DNA of 64,000 bases. Origin: Streptomyces sp. NRRL S-244. GTDB lineage: Bacteria > Actinomycetota > Actinomycetes > Streptomycetales > Streptomycetaceae. The stretch is taken from assembly GCF_000717915.1 (NCBI RefSeq), contig NZ_JOCX01000003.1:372001-436000 (forward strand), given 5' to 3'. Below are positions 1 through 8,871 of the stretch, piece by piece. The notes beneath the pieces were generated by a model that saw only the letters and a list, made by a program, of their open reading frames with translations, had not been told where the DNA came from and searched no databases. The stretch's first letter is position 1. Each line of letters begins with the position of its first letter. Both the position numbers and the translations under genes were made by a program.

Positions 1-503
1 ACGACGATACGGTTCTGCGGGTACAGGATCTCCGCGAGGTAGGTCACGCCGGGGACGAGGGCCGAGGTGTCACGGCCGTCGAGGTGGCGCTGGCCCCAGG
101 TGGCCTGGGTGCTGATGAAGGATCCCTTGGAGGCGACGCGCCAGCCGCCCGCGTAGTGGAAGACCACCGCGAGGCTGCCGTCGACCTTGTCGTACACCTC
201 GAACGGCTCGTCGGGCAGCGCCGGTGCGTACGGCTGGCCGGACTCGTGCTCGCCGACGTTGAAGAACTTCGGCAGCGGCAGCGCGACGATCGCTCCGGTG
301 GCGTCGTCGGCGACGAGTCCGCGGCAGCGCACGGTGATCCGGTTCCAGGCGCGCTCGTACTGTGCCGTCCGCGTGTACGTGTAGATGGACAGCGGCAGTT
401 GAGGGTGCGCCTTGCGGGTCACGAGTCCGGCGTCGATGGCGGCCGCCAGCTCCTGCTGCGGCAGCAGGTCGTGCAGGGTCGGGTAGGCCTGGTTCTGGCC
501 CAT
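1..503 (-). CDS. T4 RnlA-family RNA ligase, N-terminal part (runs off the window)
   Basis: Reading from an ATG at 503 towards the window edge gives 167 codons with no stop, so only the N-terminal part is present. Residues 103-110 read VYDKVDGS. This is the K-x-D-G nucleotidyltransferase motif I, in which Lys106 would be adenylylated by ATP. Before it, RGLVADD and LPKFFNVGE match the region preceding motif I in T4 RNA ligase 1-like proteins, and VASKGSF follows at about 123. The family joins RNA 5'-phosphate and 3'-hydroxyl ends, usually in RNA repair. The partner genes expected for a repair operon (kinase/phosphatase) would lie outside the window. The next gene inward, an SDR protein on the same strand, gives no functional hint. 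Confidence 0.8.
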   Translation of the reverse strand, partial: MGQNQAYPTLHDLLPQQELAAAIDAGLVTRKAHPQLPLSIYTYTRTAQYERAWNRITVRCRGLVADDATGAIVALPLPKFFNVGEHESGQPYAPALPDEPFEVYDKVDGSLAVVFHYAGGWRVASKGSFISTQATWGQRHLDGRDTSALVPGVTYLAEILYPQNRIV

Positions 504-564
504 GGGTTCCTCCCGGTTCGAGATGGCTCATTCTCACGTGCGGGAGGGTTGGCCCGGTACCGAA

Positions 565-1269
565 TTATCGCTGGTCCGAAGGGCTGCGGCCCAGCCGGTT
601 GATGTCCTGGGGCCGCAGGATCCGGGTGCGGACGCCGGCATCGGGCCTCGCGACGGCGATCATCGCGCGGCCCAGGGCCTCGGTGGTGGTGACGAGGTTC
701 GGCGCGAAGCGGCGCAGCAGCGGGAAGAGCGGTGCGGTGACCAGGTAGCCGGCCCGGTAGAGGAGGGTCTTGGAGGGCATGCCGCGGACGGGCTGTACGA
801 GCCCGGGGCGGAACATGTAGGCCTGGAACGGCAACTGGAGCAGGTCGTTCTCGGTCTCCCCCTTGACCCGGGCCCACATGGTGCGGCTCTGCTCGGTGCT
901 GTCCGTGCCCTCGCCGGAGACGTACGCGAACGTCAGCCGCGGGTTGGCGGCGGCCAGCGGGCGGGCGGCGGCGAGGGTGAGGTCGTGGGTGATGCGGCGG
1001 TACTCCTGCTCCTTCATGCCGACGGCGGAGACGCCGAGGCAGAAGAAGCAGGCGTCGAAGGAGGCCAGGTCCAGGTCCGGATCCGGATCCGGGCCCTGGG
1101 CCGAGAGGTCGGACGGATCGTCCTGGACGCGTTCGCGCAGCTTAGGGTGGGAGACGCCGAGCGGGGTGCGGCTGACGGAGAGGACGGCCGTGACGGAGTC
1201 GTCGCGCAGGCATTCCCGCAGAACACCCCGGCCGATCATTCCGGTTCCGCCGAAGAGGATGACGTTCAC
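565..1269 (-). CDS. NAD(P)H-binding epimerase-like protein (atypical SDR)
   Basis: The protein has 234 residues and starts at a GTG at 1269. The N-terminus, MNVILFGGTGMIGRG, is a Rossmann GGTGxIG dinucleotide-binding motif. The short length and the AYVSGEGTD segment fit the small NAD(P)H-binding proteins related to HTATIP2/YbjT rather than classical SDR dehydrogenases. The usual catalytic YxxxK is not evident, so a redox reaction is uncertain. The product is probably cytosolic. It lies between the RNA ligase and a VOC protein, all on the minus strand. Substrate is unknown. Confidence 0.75.
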   Translation of the reverse strand: MNVILFGGTGMIGRGVLRECLRDDSVTAVLSVSRTPLGVSHPKLRERVQDDPSDLSAQGPDPDPDLDLASFDACFFCLGVSAVGMKEQEYRRITHDLTLAAARPLAAANPRLTFAYVSGEGTDSTEQSRTMWARVKGETENDLLQLPFQAYMFRPGLVQPVRGMPSKTLLYRAGYLVTAPLFPLLRRFAPNLVTTTEALGRAMIAVARPDAGVRTRILRPQDINRLGRSPSDQR

Positions 1270-1287
1270 ATGCGCAGCCTAAGTGCG

Positions 1288-1722
1288 TCAGTGCGAGACG
1301 CAGAGCTCATTGCCCTCCGGATCGGCGAGAGTGGTCCAGGTGTAGGGGCCCTGGCTGCTGTCGTGCAGGTGCCGGGCGCCCTTGGCGATCAGGCGCTCGA
1401 CGACCTCCCGGGGGTCGTCGGAGCCGGTGCGGACGTCGAGGTGGACCCGGTTCTTGACCGTCTTCGGCTCGGGGACGAGCTGGAAGAGGACACGGGGTGC
1501 GCGCTCGATCCCCTCGGGGTGGCGGATGGCCGCGCCGACCTTCCAGACGAGGGCTCCGCGGTGGGTGGTGGTGTCCTCCTCGGAGGCCTGGCCCTCGGCG
1601 ACCATCTTGCGGATGAACTGCTCGTCGGTCGGCTCCACTTCCCAGCCGAGGGCGTCGGCCCACCAGTCGGCGAGGGGGTGCGGGTCGGCGGAATCGATCG
1701 TCACCTGGAATGTGTATGCCAT
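1288..1722 (-). CDS. VOC-family protein (glyoxalase-like fold)
   Basis: A 144-residue protein starting at ATG 1722 (MAYTFQVTIDSADP). It is one glyoxalase/bleomycin-resistance (VOC) module: an N-terminal strand with HPLADWWADALGW, a central VLFQLVPEP strand, RVHLDVRTG, and a C-terminal TLADPEGNELCV. The His and Glu in the last two segments are typical metal ligands of the fold. Members range from dioxygenases to antibiotic-binding proteins, so no substrate can be given. A much longer frame extends upstream of this start but only antisense to other genes. Confidence 0.8.
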   Translation of the reverse strand: MAYTFQVTIDSADPHPLADWWADALGWEVEPTDEQFIRKMVAEGQASEEDTTTHRGALVWKVGAAIRHPEGIERAPRVLFQLVPEPKTVKNRVHLDVRTGSDDPREVVERLIAKGARHLHDSSQGPYTWTTLADPEGNELCVSH

Positions 1723-1854
1723 GAGCGGGACCCTACTGAGGACCACTGACAACGACCTCGGAAGGCGTCCCGGGATTCCGGGTCGTTGCTTCGATGCCGC
1801 TCGTTCGGCGGGTACGGTTTGCGCCGTAAGTCCCTTTCGGAACGGGGTTGGCGC

Positions 1855-2562
1855 ATGGAATTCGGCCGGCGCGGGATCCTGCGGCCGCTGGCCGCGCTCC
1901 TCTTCCCGCCGGGTCCGGAGGGCGGGAGCGGGCCGCACGGGGTGCTGCCGACGCTGCTGGTCGCGCTGACCTTCGTGAGCGGGGTGGTCGACGCGGTGAG
2001 CTACCTCGGGCTCGACCACACCTTCGTCGCGAACATGACCGGCAATGTGGCCTTCCTCGGGTTCGCGCTCGCCGGCGACCGCCAACTGTCGGCCGCGGCC
2101 TCCCTGCTGGCGCTCGGCGCCTTCCTGGCCGGTGCGACGGCCGCCGGGCGGCTGCGCCGCGGCCGGGAGCCGGCGCGGATGTTCGCTCCGCTGGTGGCGG
2201 CGCAGGCCGTACTGGTGGCCGGGGCGCTCGCGCTGTCGGCGGGCGGGGCGGGGGCGCTGCCGGTCGTGGGGCTGCTCGCGCTCGGCATGGGCCTGCAGAA
2301 CGCCGTCGTGCGCCGGCTGGGCGTGCCCGATCTGACCACCACCGTGGTCACCCGGACGCTGACGGGCCTGGCCTCCGACCCGTGGGACCGGGCCGCCGTA
2401 CGAAGGGTGGTCTCGGTGGCGGTCCTGTTCTGCGGGGCCCTGGCGGGCGGGCTGCTGACGATCCACCACGGATCGCGCTGGGCCCTGGCGCTGGCGGTGG
2501 CCCTGCTCCTCGGGATCGCCCTGGCGGGCGCCCTGAGGGTGGCCGGACACCCCACCGCTTAG
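1855..2562 (+). CDS. DUF1275 (YoaK-type) membrane protein
   Basis: A 235-residue integral membrane protein. After a basic cytosolic start (ATG 1855), hydrophobic segments begin with LLVALTFVSGVVDAVSYLGL and continue with TFVANMTGNVAFLG, the diagnostic region of DUF1275/YoaK proteins. A later GLQNAVVRRLGVPDLTTTVVT segment is also typical. About six helices can be seen. Function of the family is unknown; transport has been proposed. An upstream in-frame ATG at 1786 is possible but adds unconserved residues. Its stop overlaps the stop of the convergent TDT-family gene by four bases. Confidence 0.82.
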   Translation: MEFGRRGILRPLAALLFPPGPEGGSGPHGVLPTLLVALTFVSGVVDAVSYLGLDHTFVANMTGNVAFLGFALAGDRQLSAAASLLALGAFLAGATAAGRLRRGREPARMFAPLVAAQAVLVAGALALSAGGAGALPVVGLLALGMGLQNAVVRRLGVPDLTTTVVTRTLTGLASDPWDRAAVRRVVSVAVLFCGALAGGLLTIHHGSRWALALAVALLLGIALAGALRVAGHPTA

Positions 2563-3506
2563 GGGCTGCCCGGGCGGGTGGCGACCAGGGCGGCGAAGGT
2601 CAGCAGCCAGGCGCCGACGGCGATCCACAGCAGCACCTCGCCCAGCGGGCGCAGCCAGCCGACCCCGGTGGGGCCGGCTGCCGAGAGGCAGGCGGTGGCC
2701 GTCATCCCGAGGGGGAAGACGGTCGCCCAGCGCCGGATGTCGTAGTGGGGCCGCCACTGGCGCAGCTCGGCGGCGAGCAGGAGCACGTACCAGCCGAGGG
2801 ACAGGGCGAGCGTCACCAGCGTGGCGGTGCGCAGTGCCGTGTGCGCCGAACCGGTCCCTACGGGGGATGCCGTGAGCTTCGATCCCGCCAGCGCCGAGAT
2901 GGCGAGCGCGCCGCCCGCCACCCAGTGGTCGCCCGCGCCCCGCAGCACCTCGCGGAAGTCGAAGCGTACGAGGGCGACCGCGTACAGCAGCAGGCCGAGG
3001 CAGAAGGCGGCCAGCGCCGCCCAGGCGAGCCGGTCGCGGTGGACGGCGGCGGCCAGGGTCGCCGCCAGGACGGCGAGCCCCTGGGTGGCGACGCACACGA
3101 GGAACGCGGCGCCGGGCGTCCGCGGTTCCCAGTGCCGTACGACGGAGATCAGCAGTCCGGGCCAGAGCACGGCGGCCAGTACCAGCAGGGCGGCGGCGAG
3201 CCCCTGCCACCCCAGCTGGGAGATCCGGGTTCCGAGCACGGTCGTGGCGGCCACGGCCGTCAGGGCGGCCGGGGCGTCGGCCTCGGCCCGGAAGCGGCCC
3301 CGGTCGCCCACGAGCCGGGTGGTGAAGTCGGCGGCGAGTACGAGCCACAGCGCGGCGGCGAGGACCAGCGCGGCGAGGGACAGCCCGTCGAAGCCGATCA
3401 GGTGCAGGCCGACGGAGAGGATGCCGTCGGCCATGACGGCGGCGCCCGCGGCCGGGGGGAGTCCCGTCCACCACCGGCGGCCGGGCAGGGGGAACACCTG
3501 CTTCAC
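2559..3506 (-). CDS. TDT/SLAC1-type membrane transporter (tellurite-resistance/C4-dicarboxylate family)
   Basis: A protein of about 315 residues with around ten hydrophobic segments, likely starting at GTG 3506 (VKQVFPLPG) just after a GCAGG. FDFREVLRGAGDHWVAGGALAIS and FPLGMTATACLSAAG are characteristic of the TehA/SLAC1/Mae1 (TDT) family of anion and dicarboxylate channels or transporters in the cytoplasmic membrane. A longer open frame upstream has no membrane character. The gene ends tail-to-tail with the DUF1275 gene. Substrate cannot be read from sequence. Confidence 0.72.
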   Translation of the reverse strand: MKQVFPLPGRRWWTGLPPAAGAAVMADGILSVGLHLIGFDGLSLAALVLAAALWLVLAADFTTRLVGDRGRFRAEADAPAALTAVAATTVLGTRISQLGWQGLAAALLVLAAVLWPGLLISVVRHWEPRTPGAAFLVCVATQGLAVLAATLAAAVHRDRLAWAALAAFCLGLLLYAVALVRFDFREVLRGAGDHWVAGGALAISALAGSKLTASPVGTGSAHTALRTATLVTLALSLGWYVLLLAAELRQWRPHYDIRRWATVFPLGMTATACLSAAGPTGVGWLRPLGEVLLWIAVGAWLLTFAALVATRPGSP

Positions 3507-3624
3507 CCTGCCAGCGGACACCGCCGGGCCGCGGCCCGCGAGCGCGGTGGGCCACCCGGCCCAAGCCACGCGCCCCGTGCCCGTGCCTTGACTTCCCGAG
3601 GTCGCTGCCCGAACCTCTGCCCTC

Positions 3625-4356
3625 ATGGGACAGCTCGACGGCAAGGTCGCGGTGGTCACCGGCGGGTCCGCCGGCATCGGACTGGCGACGGCGCACCGGT
3701 TCGTACGGGAGGGTGCCCGGGTGTTCGTCACGGGGCGTCGCGAGGCCGAACTCGCCGCCGCGGTGGAGGAATTGGGGAGCGGCGCGGTCGGGGTGCCGGG
3801 CGATGTCACCCGGTCGGCGGACCTGGAGCGGCTGTACGCGGCGGTCGCCGCCGAAGGCAGGGCGATCGACGTCCTGGTGACCAACGCGGGCGGTGGAAAG
3901 GCGGGCGGTGTCGCCGAGTTCACCGAGGAGCAGTTCGACCTCGTCTCGGACCTGAACTTCCGCGCGACCTTCTTCACCGTGCAGCGGGCGCTGCCGCTGT
4001 TCGGGGAGCGCGGCTCGGTCATCCTGGTCGGCTCGACCGCCGGTTCGTCGGGGTCCACCCGGTTCGGCGTCTACGGCGCCACGAAGGCGGCCGTACGGTC
4101 GATGGCGCGCAGCATGGCGCTGGAGCTCGCGGGGCGCGGGATCCGGGTGAACGCGCTCAGCCCCGGTCCGATCGACACCCCCGCGCTGGCGCGGGCGCCC
4201 GCCGCGATCCTGGAGGAGGTCACGTCCGGGGTCCCGCTGGGCCGGACCGGCCGCCCGGAGGAAGTGGCCGCGGCGGCGCTGTTCCTCGCCTCGGAGGAGA
4301 GCAGCTACATCACGGGCATCGAACTGTTCGTGGACGGCGGAGCCGCCCAGGTCTGA
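3625..4356 (+). CDS. SDR-family oxidoreductase
   Basis: A 243-residue classical short-chain dehydrogenase. It has the cofactor motif TGGSAGIG at about 12-19, the NAG motif in LVTNAGGG, the catalytic Ser in VGSTAGSSG, and Tyr-x3-Lys in VYGATKAAV. The end, GIELFVDGGAAQV, is standard for the fabG-like group. GRREAEL after strand 2 suggests NADP(H). It is a cytosolic enzyme for alcohol/ketone interconversion with unknown substrate. It is followed 38 bases later by the binding-protein-like gene on the same strand. Confidence 0.88.
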   Translation: MGQLDGKVAVVTGGSAGIGLATAHRFVREGARVFVTGRREAELAAAVEELGSGAVGVPGDVTRSADLERLYAAVAAEGRAIDVLVTNAGGGKAGGVAEFTEEQFDLVSDLNFRATFFTVQRALPLFGERGSVILVGSTAGSSGSTRFGVYGATKAAVRSMARSMALELAGRGIRVNALSPGPIDTPALARAPAAILEEVTSGVPLGRTGRPEEVAAAALFLASEESSYITGIELFVDGGAAQV

Positions 4357-4394
4357 CCCGGCCTGATCCACAAGACACGGCCTAGGCTCGGGGC

Positions 4395-5315
4395 ATGCGC
4401 ATCGTCTCCCTGCTTCCCGCCGCCACCGACATCGTGGCCGAGCTCGGGCTGGCCGCCGATCTGGTGGGCCGTACGCACGAGTGCGACTGGCCGCCCGGCG
4501 CCGTGGCCGGGGTGCCGGTGGTGACCGCCGCGGAGTTCTCTTCGGACGCGCTGAGCAGCCGGGAGATCTCCGAGGCGGTCGGCGGCGCCGCGCACAGCGG
4601 CTCCTCGCTCTACACGCTCGACACCGAGGCGCTCGGCGCCCTCGCGCCCGACGTGGTGCTGACCCAGGACCTGTGCGACGTCTGTGCCGTCTCGTACGCG
4701 GGGGTGAGCCGGGCGGTGCGCGTGCTGGACGGCGGGCCCCGGGTGCTGAGCCTCGAACCGCGCACCCTCGGCGACGTACTGGACTGCCTGGTCACCGTGG
4801 GCGGGCTGCTGGGCGTACCGGAGGCCGCGACGGAGCGCCGGGCCGCGCTCGCGGCCCGGCTGGAGGCCGTACGGGCGCGGACCGCGGGCCGGCCGCGGCC
4901 GCGGGTGGTGGCCGTCGAGTGGCTCGATCCGCTCTGGCCGGCCGGGCACTGGGTGCCGGAGCAGATCGCGTCCGCGGGCGGCGAGGCGCTGATCGCCGCG
5001 CCGGGCGAGCACACCCGGCCCATGGACTGGGAGGCGGTCCGGGCGGCCCGTCCGGACGTGCTGCTCCTGCTGCCCTGCGGGTTCAGCCCGGAGCGCACCG
5101 TACGGGAGCGGGAGCTGCTCACCTCGCTGCCGGGCTGGGCGGAACTGCCGGCGGTACGGGCCGGGGAGGTGTGGGTGCTCGACGGGCCGGCGTACTTCAA
5201 CCGGCCGGGCCCCCGGGTCGTGCGCGGGGCGGAGGTCCTGGCGCACGTCCTGCACGGGGTCGCGGTGGGCGATCCGGTGACCCCGGCGGAGGCATTCCGG
5301 CTCGCCGGGGCGTGA
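4395..5315 (+). CDS. Cobalamin/Fe-type periplasmic-binding-fold protein, cytosolic form (BtuF-like)
   Basis: A 306-residue protein beginning [14 protein letters not shown]. This is the usual start of BtuF/FepB-fold binding domains (helical-backbone metal receptor superfamily) but without a signal peptide or lipobox. [19 protein letters not shown] and [10 protein letters not shown] are typical of the actinobacterial cytosolic 'cobalamin-binding' group. With no exporter signal and no ABC genes nearby it is unlikely to be a transport receptor; an intracellular corrinoid- or metal-binding role is possible. Its stop codon abuts the stop of the convergent VOC gene with no gap. Confidence 0.75.
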   Translation: MRIVSLLPAATDIVAELGLAADLVGRTHECDWPPGAVAGVPVVTAAEFSSDALSSREISEAVGGAAHSGSSLYTLDTEALGALAPDVVLTQDLCDVCAVSYAGVSRAVRVLDGGPRVLSLEPRTLGDVLDCLVTVGGLLGVPEAATERRAALAARLEAVRARTAGRPRPRVVAVEWLDPLWPAGHWVPEQIASAGGEALIAAPGEHTRPMDWEAVRAARPDVLLLLPCGFSPERTVRERELLTSLPGWAELPAVRAGEVWVLDGPAYFNRPGPRVVRGAEVLAHVLHGVAVGDPVTPAEAFRLAGA

Positions 5316-6119
5316 TCAGGGGGTTTCGGTCTCGGGACGGGCGGTGGTGAGCGTGAACATCGCGCCCGCGGGGTCGCGGAGGCTGACCCAGCGGTCGGTG
5401 GCGCTCGACATGATGGTCGACAGCGTGGTCCCGCCGGAGGTGGTGGCCGCCTCGATGGCCTCGTCGAGGTCCGGGACGCGGAAGTAGACGTGCCAGCGGG
5501 GTCGGGTCTCCGGTGCGTGCGTCGCGGCCTCGGTGATCCCGCCGTTCAGCCGGGCGACGGGGTCGCCCGCCTGCCGCAGGACGACCTGGTCGTCCTCGTA
5601 CGAGACCTCGCAGCACCCGGGGCGGCCGGTGGCCCACTCCAGCACCTCGCCGTAGAAGATCGCCGCCTCGAAGGCGTCCCTGGTCCGCAGCTCCAGCCAG
5701 GCCGGCGCCGGCCCGCGGCCCACCCGCCAGTCGGCGGACACCCCGCCCGCCCAGATCCCGAAGACGGCGCCGTCCCGGTCGGCGACCAGCGCGCCGCGGC
5801 CGCCGGAGGGGAAGGAGACCGGGCCGACCGCGACGGTGCCGCTGCGTTCGCGGATGCGGTCCGCGGCCTCGTCGGCGTCGTCGACGGCGAAGTACGGGGT
5901 CCAGGCCGCGGCGACCGGCAGGTCGGAGGTCAGCGTGCCGACGCCGGCCACCGGCACCCCGTCCAGCTCGGCGACGGTCCAGCCCTCGCCCAGCCGGGCG
6001 GGCCGGAACTTCCAGCCGAGAACCGCGCCGTAGAACTGCTGGGTCCCCTGGAGATCGCGGGCCATCAGGCTGACCCAGCACGGCGCGCCGAAGACCTCCC
6101 TCGTAGAAATCTCCACCAC
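5316..6119 (-). CDS. Two-domain VOC-family protein
   Basis: About 267 residues, made of two VOC modules in tandem. The first begins FGAPCWVSLMARDLQGTQQFYGAVLGW and the second begins APAWLELRTRDAFEAAIFYGEVLEW. Each ends with a PxGG or DPAGA element (FPSGGRGALV; RDPAGAMFTLT). Start is uncertain: GTG 6119 follows a GAGGGACGGAG ribosome-binding stretch, and ATG 6146 is an alternative. Related Streptomyces proteins are annotated as hydroxylase or bleomycin-resistance-like on weak grounds. Substrate is unknown. Confidence 0.78.
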   Translation of the reverse strand: MVEISTREVFGAPCWVSLMARDLQGTQQFYGAVLGWKFRPARLGEGWTVAELDGVPVAGVGTLTSDLPVAAAWTPYFAVDDADEAADRIRERSGTVAVGPVSFPSGGRGALVADRDGAVFGIWAGGVSADWRVGRGPAPAWLELRTRDAFEAAIFYGEVLEWATGRPGCCEVSYEDDQVVLRQAGDPVARLNGGITEAATHAPETRPRWHVYFRVPDLDEAIEAATTSGGTTLSTIMSSATDRWVSLRDPAGAMFTLTTARPETETP

Positions 6120-6199
6120 ACACGCTCCGTCCCTCGTCCAGCCCATCGTCCCGTCGGGGCCACCGCCCCGCACGTCGGCCGGGTACCGACGCGGCCCGC

Positions 6200-7300
6200 T
6201 CAGCGGCCGCTCCCGGCGCCCTGCCCGGTGATCAGGTCGGCGAGGGCCGCCATGCCCCCGTCCGCGAGGGCCCGGCGCTGGCGGTCGGCGGGCGTGCCCT
6301 CCCGCAGGAGCCGGTGCAGCAGGGAGCCGACCTCGCGCTGGTCCCCGGCCTCCTCCAGGGCGGGCGTGATGTGCCCCATCAGCAGCGACAGCACGTCTCC
6401 GGCGCTGCGCCGGCGGCCCTGCGGGTCCACCAGGGCGCCGTCGAGGCCGTGCCGGGCCGCGTGCCACATGGCCGCCTGGAGCAGCTCGTGCGAGCACGCG
6501 ACGGGTGCGGCTCCCGCCTTCTCCTCGGCGATCGCGGTGGTGACCAGCGCGCGGACGATCCCCGTGAGCAGTACCGCGTCGGTGGCGTCCAGCTGTACGT
6601 CGAGGCAGCGCACCTCCACCGTGGGGTAGCGCTCGGACAGCCGGGCCTGCCAGTAGAGCTGGCCCCGGTCGGCGATCACCCCCGCGTCCACGAGCGCATC
6701 GGCGCGTTCCTCGTAGTCGGCGAGCGTACGGAAGCACGGCGTCGGGCCGCTGACCGGCCAGCGGCCGAAGACGATCGTGCGCCAGCTGGCGAATCCCGTG
6801 TCGCGCCCGTCCCAGAGCGGCGAGTTCGCGGACATGGCCAGCAGGGTCGGCAGCCAGACCCGCAGCCGGTTGAGGACCGCCACGCCCATCTCCCGGTCGG
6901 GCACCCCGACGTGTACGTGCATGCCGTTGATCAGCTGCTCGTCGACGAGGCGGCGGGCTTCCTCCCGCATCCGCAGGTACCGGGGCTTGCGGGTGACCGG
7001 GACGGGCACCGCGTCCCGCAGCGGGACCGCGGCGGAGGTGGCGAGGAGGCAGCCGTACTCCTCGGCGGCGGAACCGACGGCGTGCCGCAGCCTCAGCAGG
7101 TGGCCGGCGACCTCGTCCAGGTCCGTGCAGACGGGTGTGGCGACCTCGATCTGGGCCTGGAGCAGCTCGTTCTGTACCTCGCCGGCGTCCACGAACGGCC
7201 CCAGGCCGGCCGCCGTCCGCACCTCTTCCGCCCGGGACACGGGCAGATGGGTGACCGGATCCAGCAGGACGTACTCCTCCTCAACCCCGACCGTGATCAT
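6200..7300 (-). CDS. YbdK-type carboxylate-amine ligase (glutamate-cysteine ligase family 2)
   Basis: 366 residues starting at ATG 7300, with AGGCAGGAG upstream. [14 protein letters not shown] at the N-terminus carries the Glu residues that bind Mg-ATP in the GCS2/YbdK family. [28 protein letters not shown] and a [12 protein letters not shown] segment follow in the family order. These are ATP-dependent ligases with weak glutamate-cysteine ligase activity. Actinomycetes use mycothiol, so the physiological substrate is unclear. It stands alone on the minus strand, divergent from the AI-2E-family gene. Confidence 0.85.
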   Translation of the reverse strand: MITVGVEEEYVLLDPVTHLPVSRAEEVRTAAGLGPFVDAGEVQNELLQAQIEVATPVCTDLDEVAGHLLRLRHAVGSAAEEYGCLLATSAAVPLRDAVPVPVTRKPRYLRMREEARRLVDEQLINGMHVHVGVPDREMGVAVLNRLRVWLPTLLAMSANSPLWDGRDTGFASWRTIVFGRWPVSGPTPCFRTLADYEERADALVDAGVIADRGQLYWQARLSERYPTVEVRCLDVQLDATDAVLLTGIVRALVTTAIAEEKAGAAPVACSHELLQAAMWHAARHGLDGALVDPQGRRRSAGDVLSLLMGHITPALEEAGDQREVGSLLHRLLREGTPADRQRRALADGGMAALADLITGQGAGSGR

Positions 7301-7557
7301 GTCGCGTCGGACTCCTGCCTCGAGTTCTGAATCCCAGGCGCTCACGGCAGCCACGGCGGCGGTCCGTCGTGGCCCCGTCCATGGGCCTTGCGTCTGCCCG
7401 GCCGGGGGCCGCCTCATGCAGGGGCGGCCACCCCGCTTCGGGCGTGGGCATTCGGCGGTTCCTTCGGGCGAATCTGGCTCCGGGTGCGTGGGGTGCCGGT
7501 TCCAGCGTGGCAGTTCACAGGGAAATGCACCCATCGGGCCATCGGCAGAGGCGGTAC

Positions 7558-8751
7558 ATGACCAGGCGATCCGCAGGCCGGCCGGCGTCCCGCCCGGGCG
7601 GGGAGCGTACGGGGGCGCCGCGTACGGGGGCGCCGCGCTCCCGGGTGGCCGTCCGGCGCGCCCGGGCCCTCGGCCGCCGCCCGGGCGGGAGGCCGGTCGA
7701 CCGGCCGTACGCGACCGTGTCGCCCCTGCTGCGGACGGCCGCCGCGTACTCCTGGCGGCTGCTGGTGGTCGGCGCGGTCGTGTACACGGTGTTCATGGTG
7801 CTGGGGCGGTTCCACGAGCTCGCTGTGGCCGTCTTCCTCGGCCTGGTCGCGTCCGCGCTGCTGCGCCCGGTGGCCGATCTGCTGGCCCGGTGGATCCCCC
7901 GCTCCCTCGCCGTGGCCTGCTCGCTCCTCGGCAGCATCGTGCTCGCGCTGGGCGCGCTGGCCTTCGTCGGGGAGACGATCGCCTCGGAGTGGAACTCGCT
8001 GGTGACGGAGTTCCGGGAGGGGCTGGACCGGCTGGAGCCCCTGCTGGAGCGGCCGCCCCTGCGGCTGAGCCCGCACGCGCTGGGCGATCTGCGGGACCGG
8101 ATCGGCGACTACCTCTCCAGCCACCGCGCGAGCCTGCTCAGCACGGCCGTGAGCGGTGCCGGGCGGCTGGTGCAGGCCCTGACCGTGGTGGCGCTGTCGA
8201 TGTTCTGCTCGGTCTTCTTCATCTACTCGGGTGACCGGCAGTGGCGCTGGGTGTGCTCCCAGTTCCCGAAGGGCGCGCAGCAGCGCATCTCGGTCGCGGG
8301 CCGCGCCGCGTGGCGGACGTTCACCGGGTACACCCACGGGATCGTGCTGGTCGCGGCGACCAACGCCATCCTGGTGGGGGTGGCGCTCTACGCCTTGGGC
8401 GTCCCGCTGGCGGTGCCGCTCGCGCTGCTGGAGTTCTTCGCCGCGTTCGTCCCGCTGATCGGCTCCCCGGTCGCCCTCGCGGTGGCCGTGGTGGTCGCGC
8501 TGGCGGCCAAGGGGCCGCTGATCGCCGCGCTCGTGGTCGCCCTGATCGTGATCATCGGGCAGATCGAGGGGCACGTGCTGCACCCGATGCTGATGAGCTG
8601 GGCGGTGCAGCTGCATCCGGTGGTGGTGGCCCTGTCCGTGGTCGCGGGGGCCATTGCCGCGGGCGTGCTGGGCGCGGTGGTCGCGGTACCGCTGGTCTCG
8701 GTCGTCTGGGCGGTCCGCCAGTCGCTGCGGTCCCCGGAAGCAGGACTCTGA
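7558..8751 (+). CDS. AI-2E-family membrane transporter
   Basis: About 397 residues from ATG 7558, preceded by GGCAGAGG. A basic Arg/Gly/Pro-rich N-terminus of about 50 residues is followed by a hydrophobic pair ([18 protein letters not shown]), a soluble helical middle (about 120-200), and five or so C-terminal helices including [15 protein letters not shown] and [16 protein letters not shown]. The last two segments are the signature of the AI-2E (PerM/YdiK) family. Members include autoinducer-2 exporters and Na+/H+ antiporters, so the substrate is not assignable. Confidence 0.85.
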   Translation: MTRRSAGRPASRPGGERTGAPRTGAPRSRVAVRRARALGRRPGGRPVDRPYATVSPLLRTAAAYSWRLLVVGAVVYTVFMVLGRFHELAVAVFLGLVASALLRPVADLLARWIPRSLAVACSLLGSIVLALGALAFVGETIASEWNSLVTEFREGLDRLEPLLERPPLRLSPHALGDLRDRIGDYLSSHRASLLSTAVSGAGRLVQALTVVALSMFCSVFFIYSGDRQWRWVCSQFPKGAQQRISVAGRAAWRTFTGYTHGIVLVAATNAILVGVALYALGVPLAVPLALLEFFAAFVPLIGSPVALAVAVVVALAAKGPLIAALVVALIVIIGQIEGHVLHPMLMSWAVQLHPVVVALSVVAGAIAAGVLGAVVAVPLVSVVWAVRQSLRSPEAGL

Positions 8752-8871
8752 GCTGCGCCTCCCCGATCGAGCGGCTTCATCCGGCCGGGAGGGGGGTATA
8801 TGTACGGAGAACAGCTCACGAGACGGCCGTGCCGCAGCCCAGTGGCGCGACCACCCGTCGGAGGAGCCGAC

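Noticed and set aside
1288..4371. A 1027-codon minus-strand open frame spanning several genes
   Set aside because: Only its last 144 codons (VOC protein) look like protein. The rest is Arg/Gly/Pro-rich shadow sequence opposite the DUF1275 and SDR genes and inside the TDT gene, as expected at this GC content.
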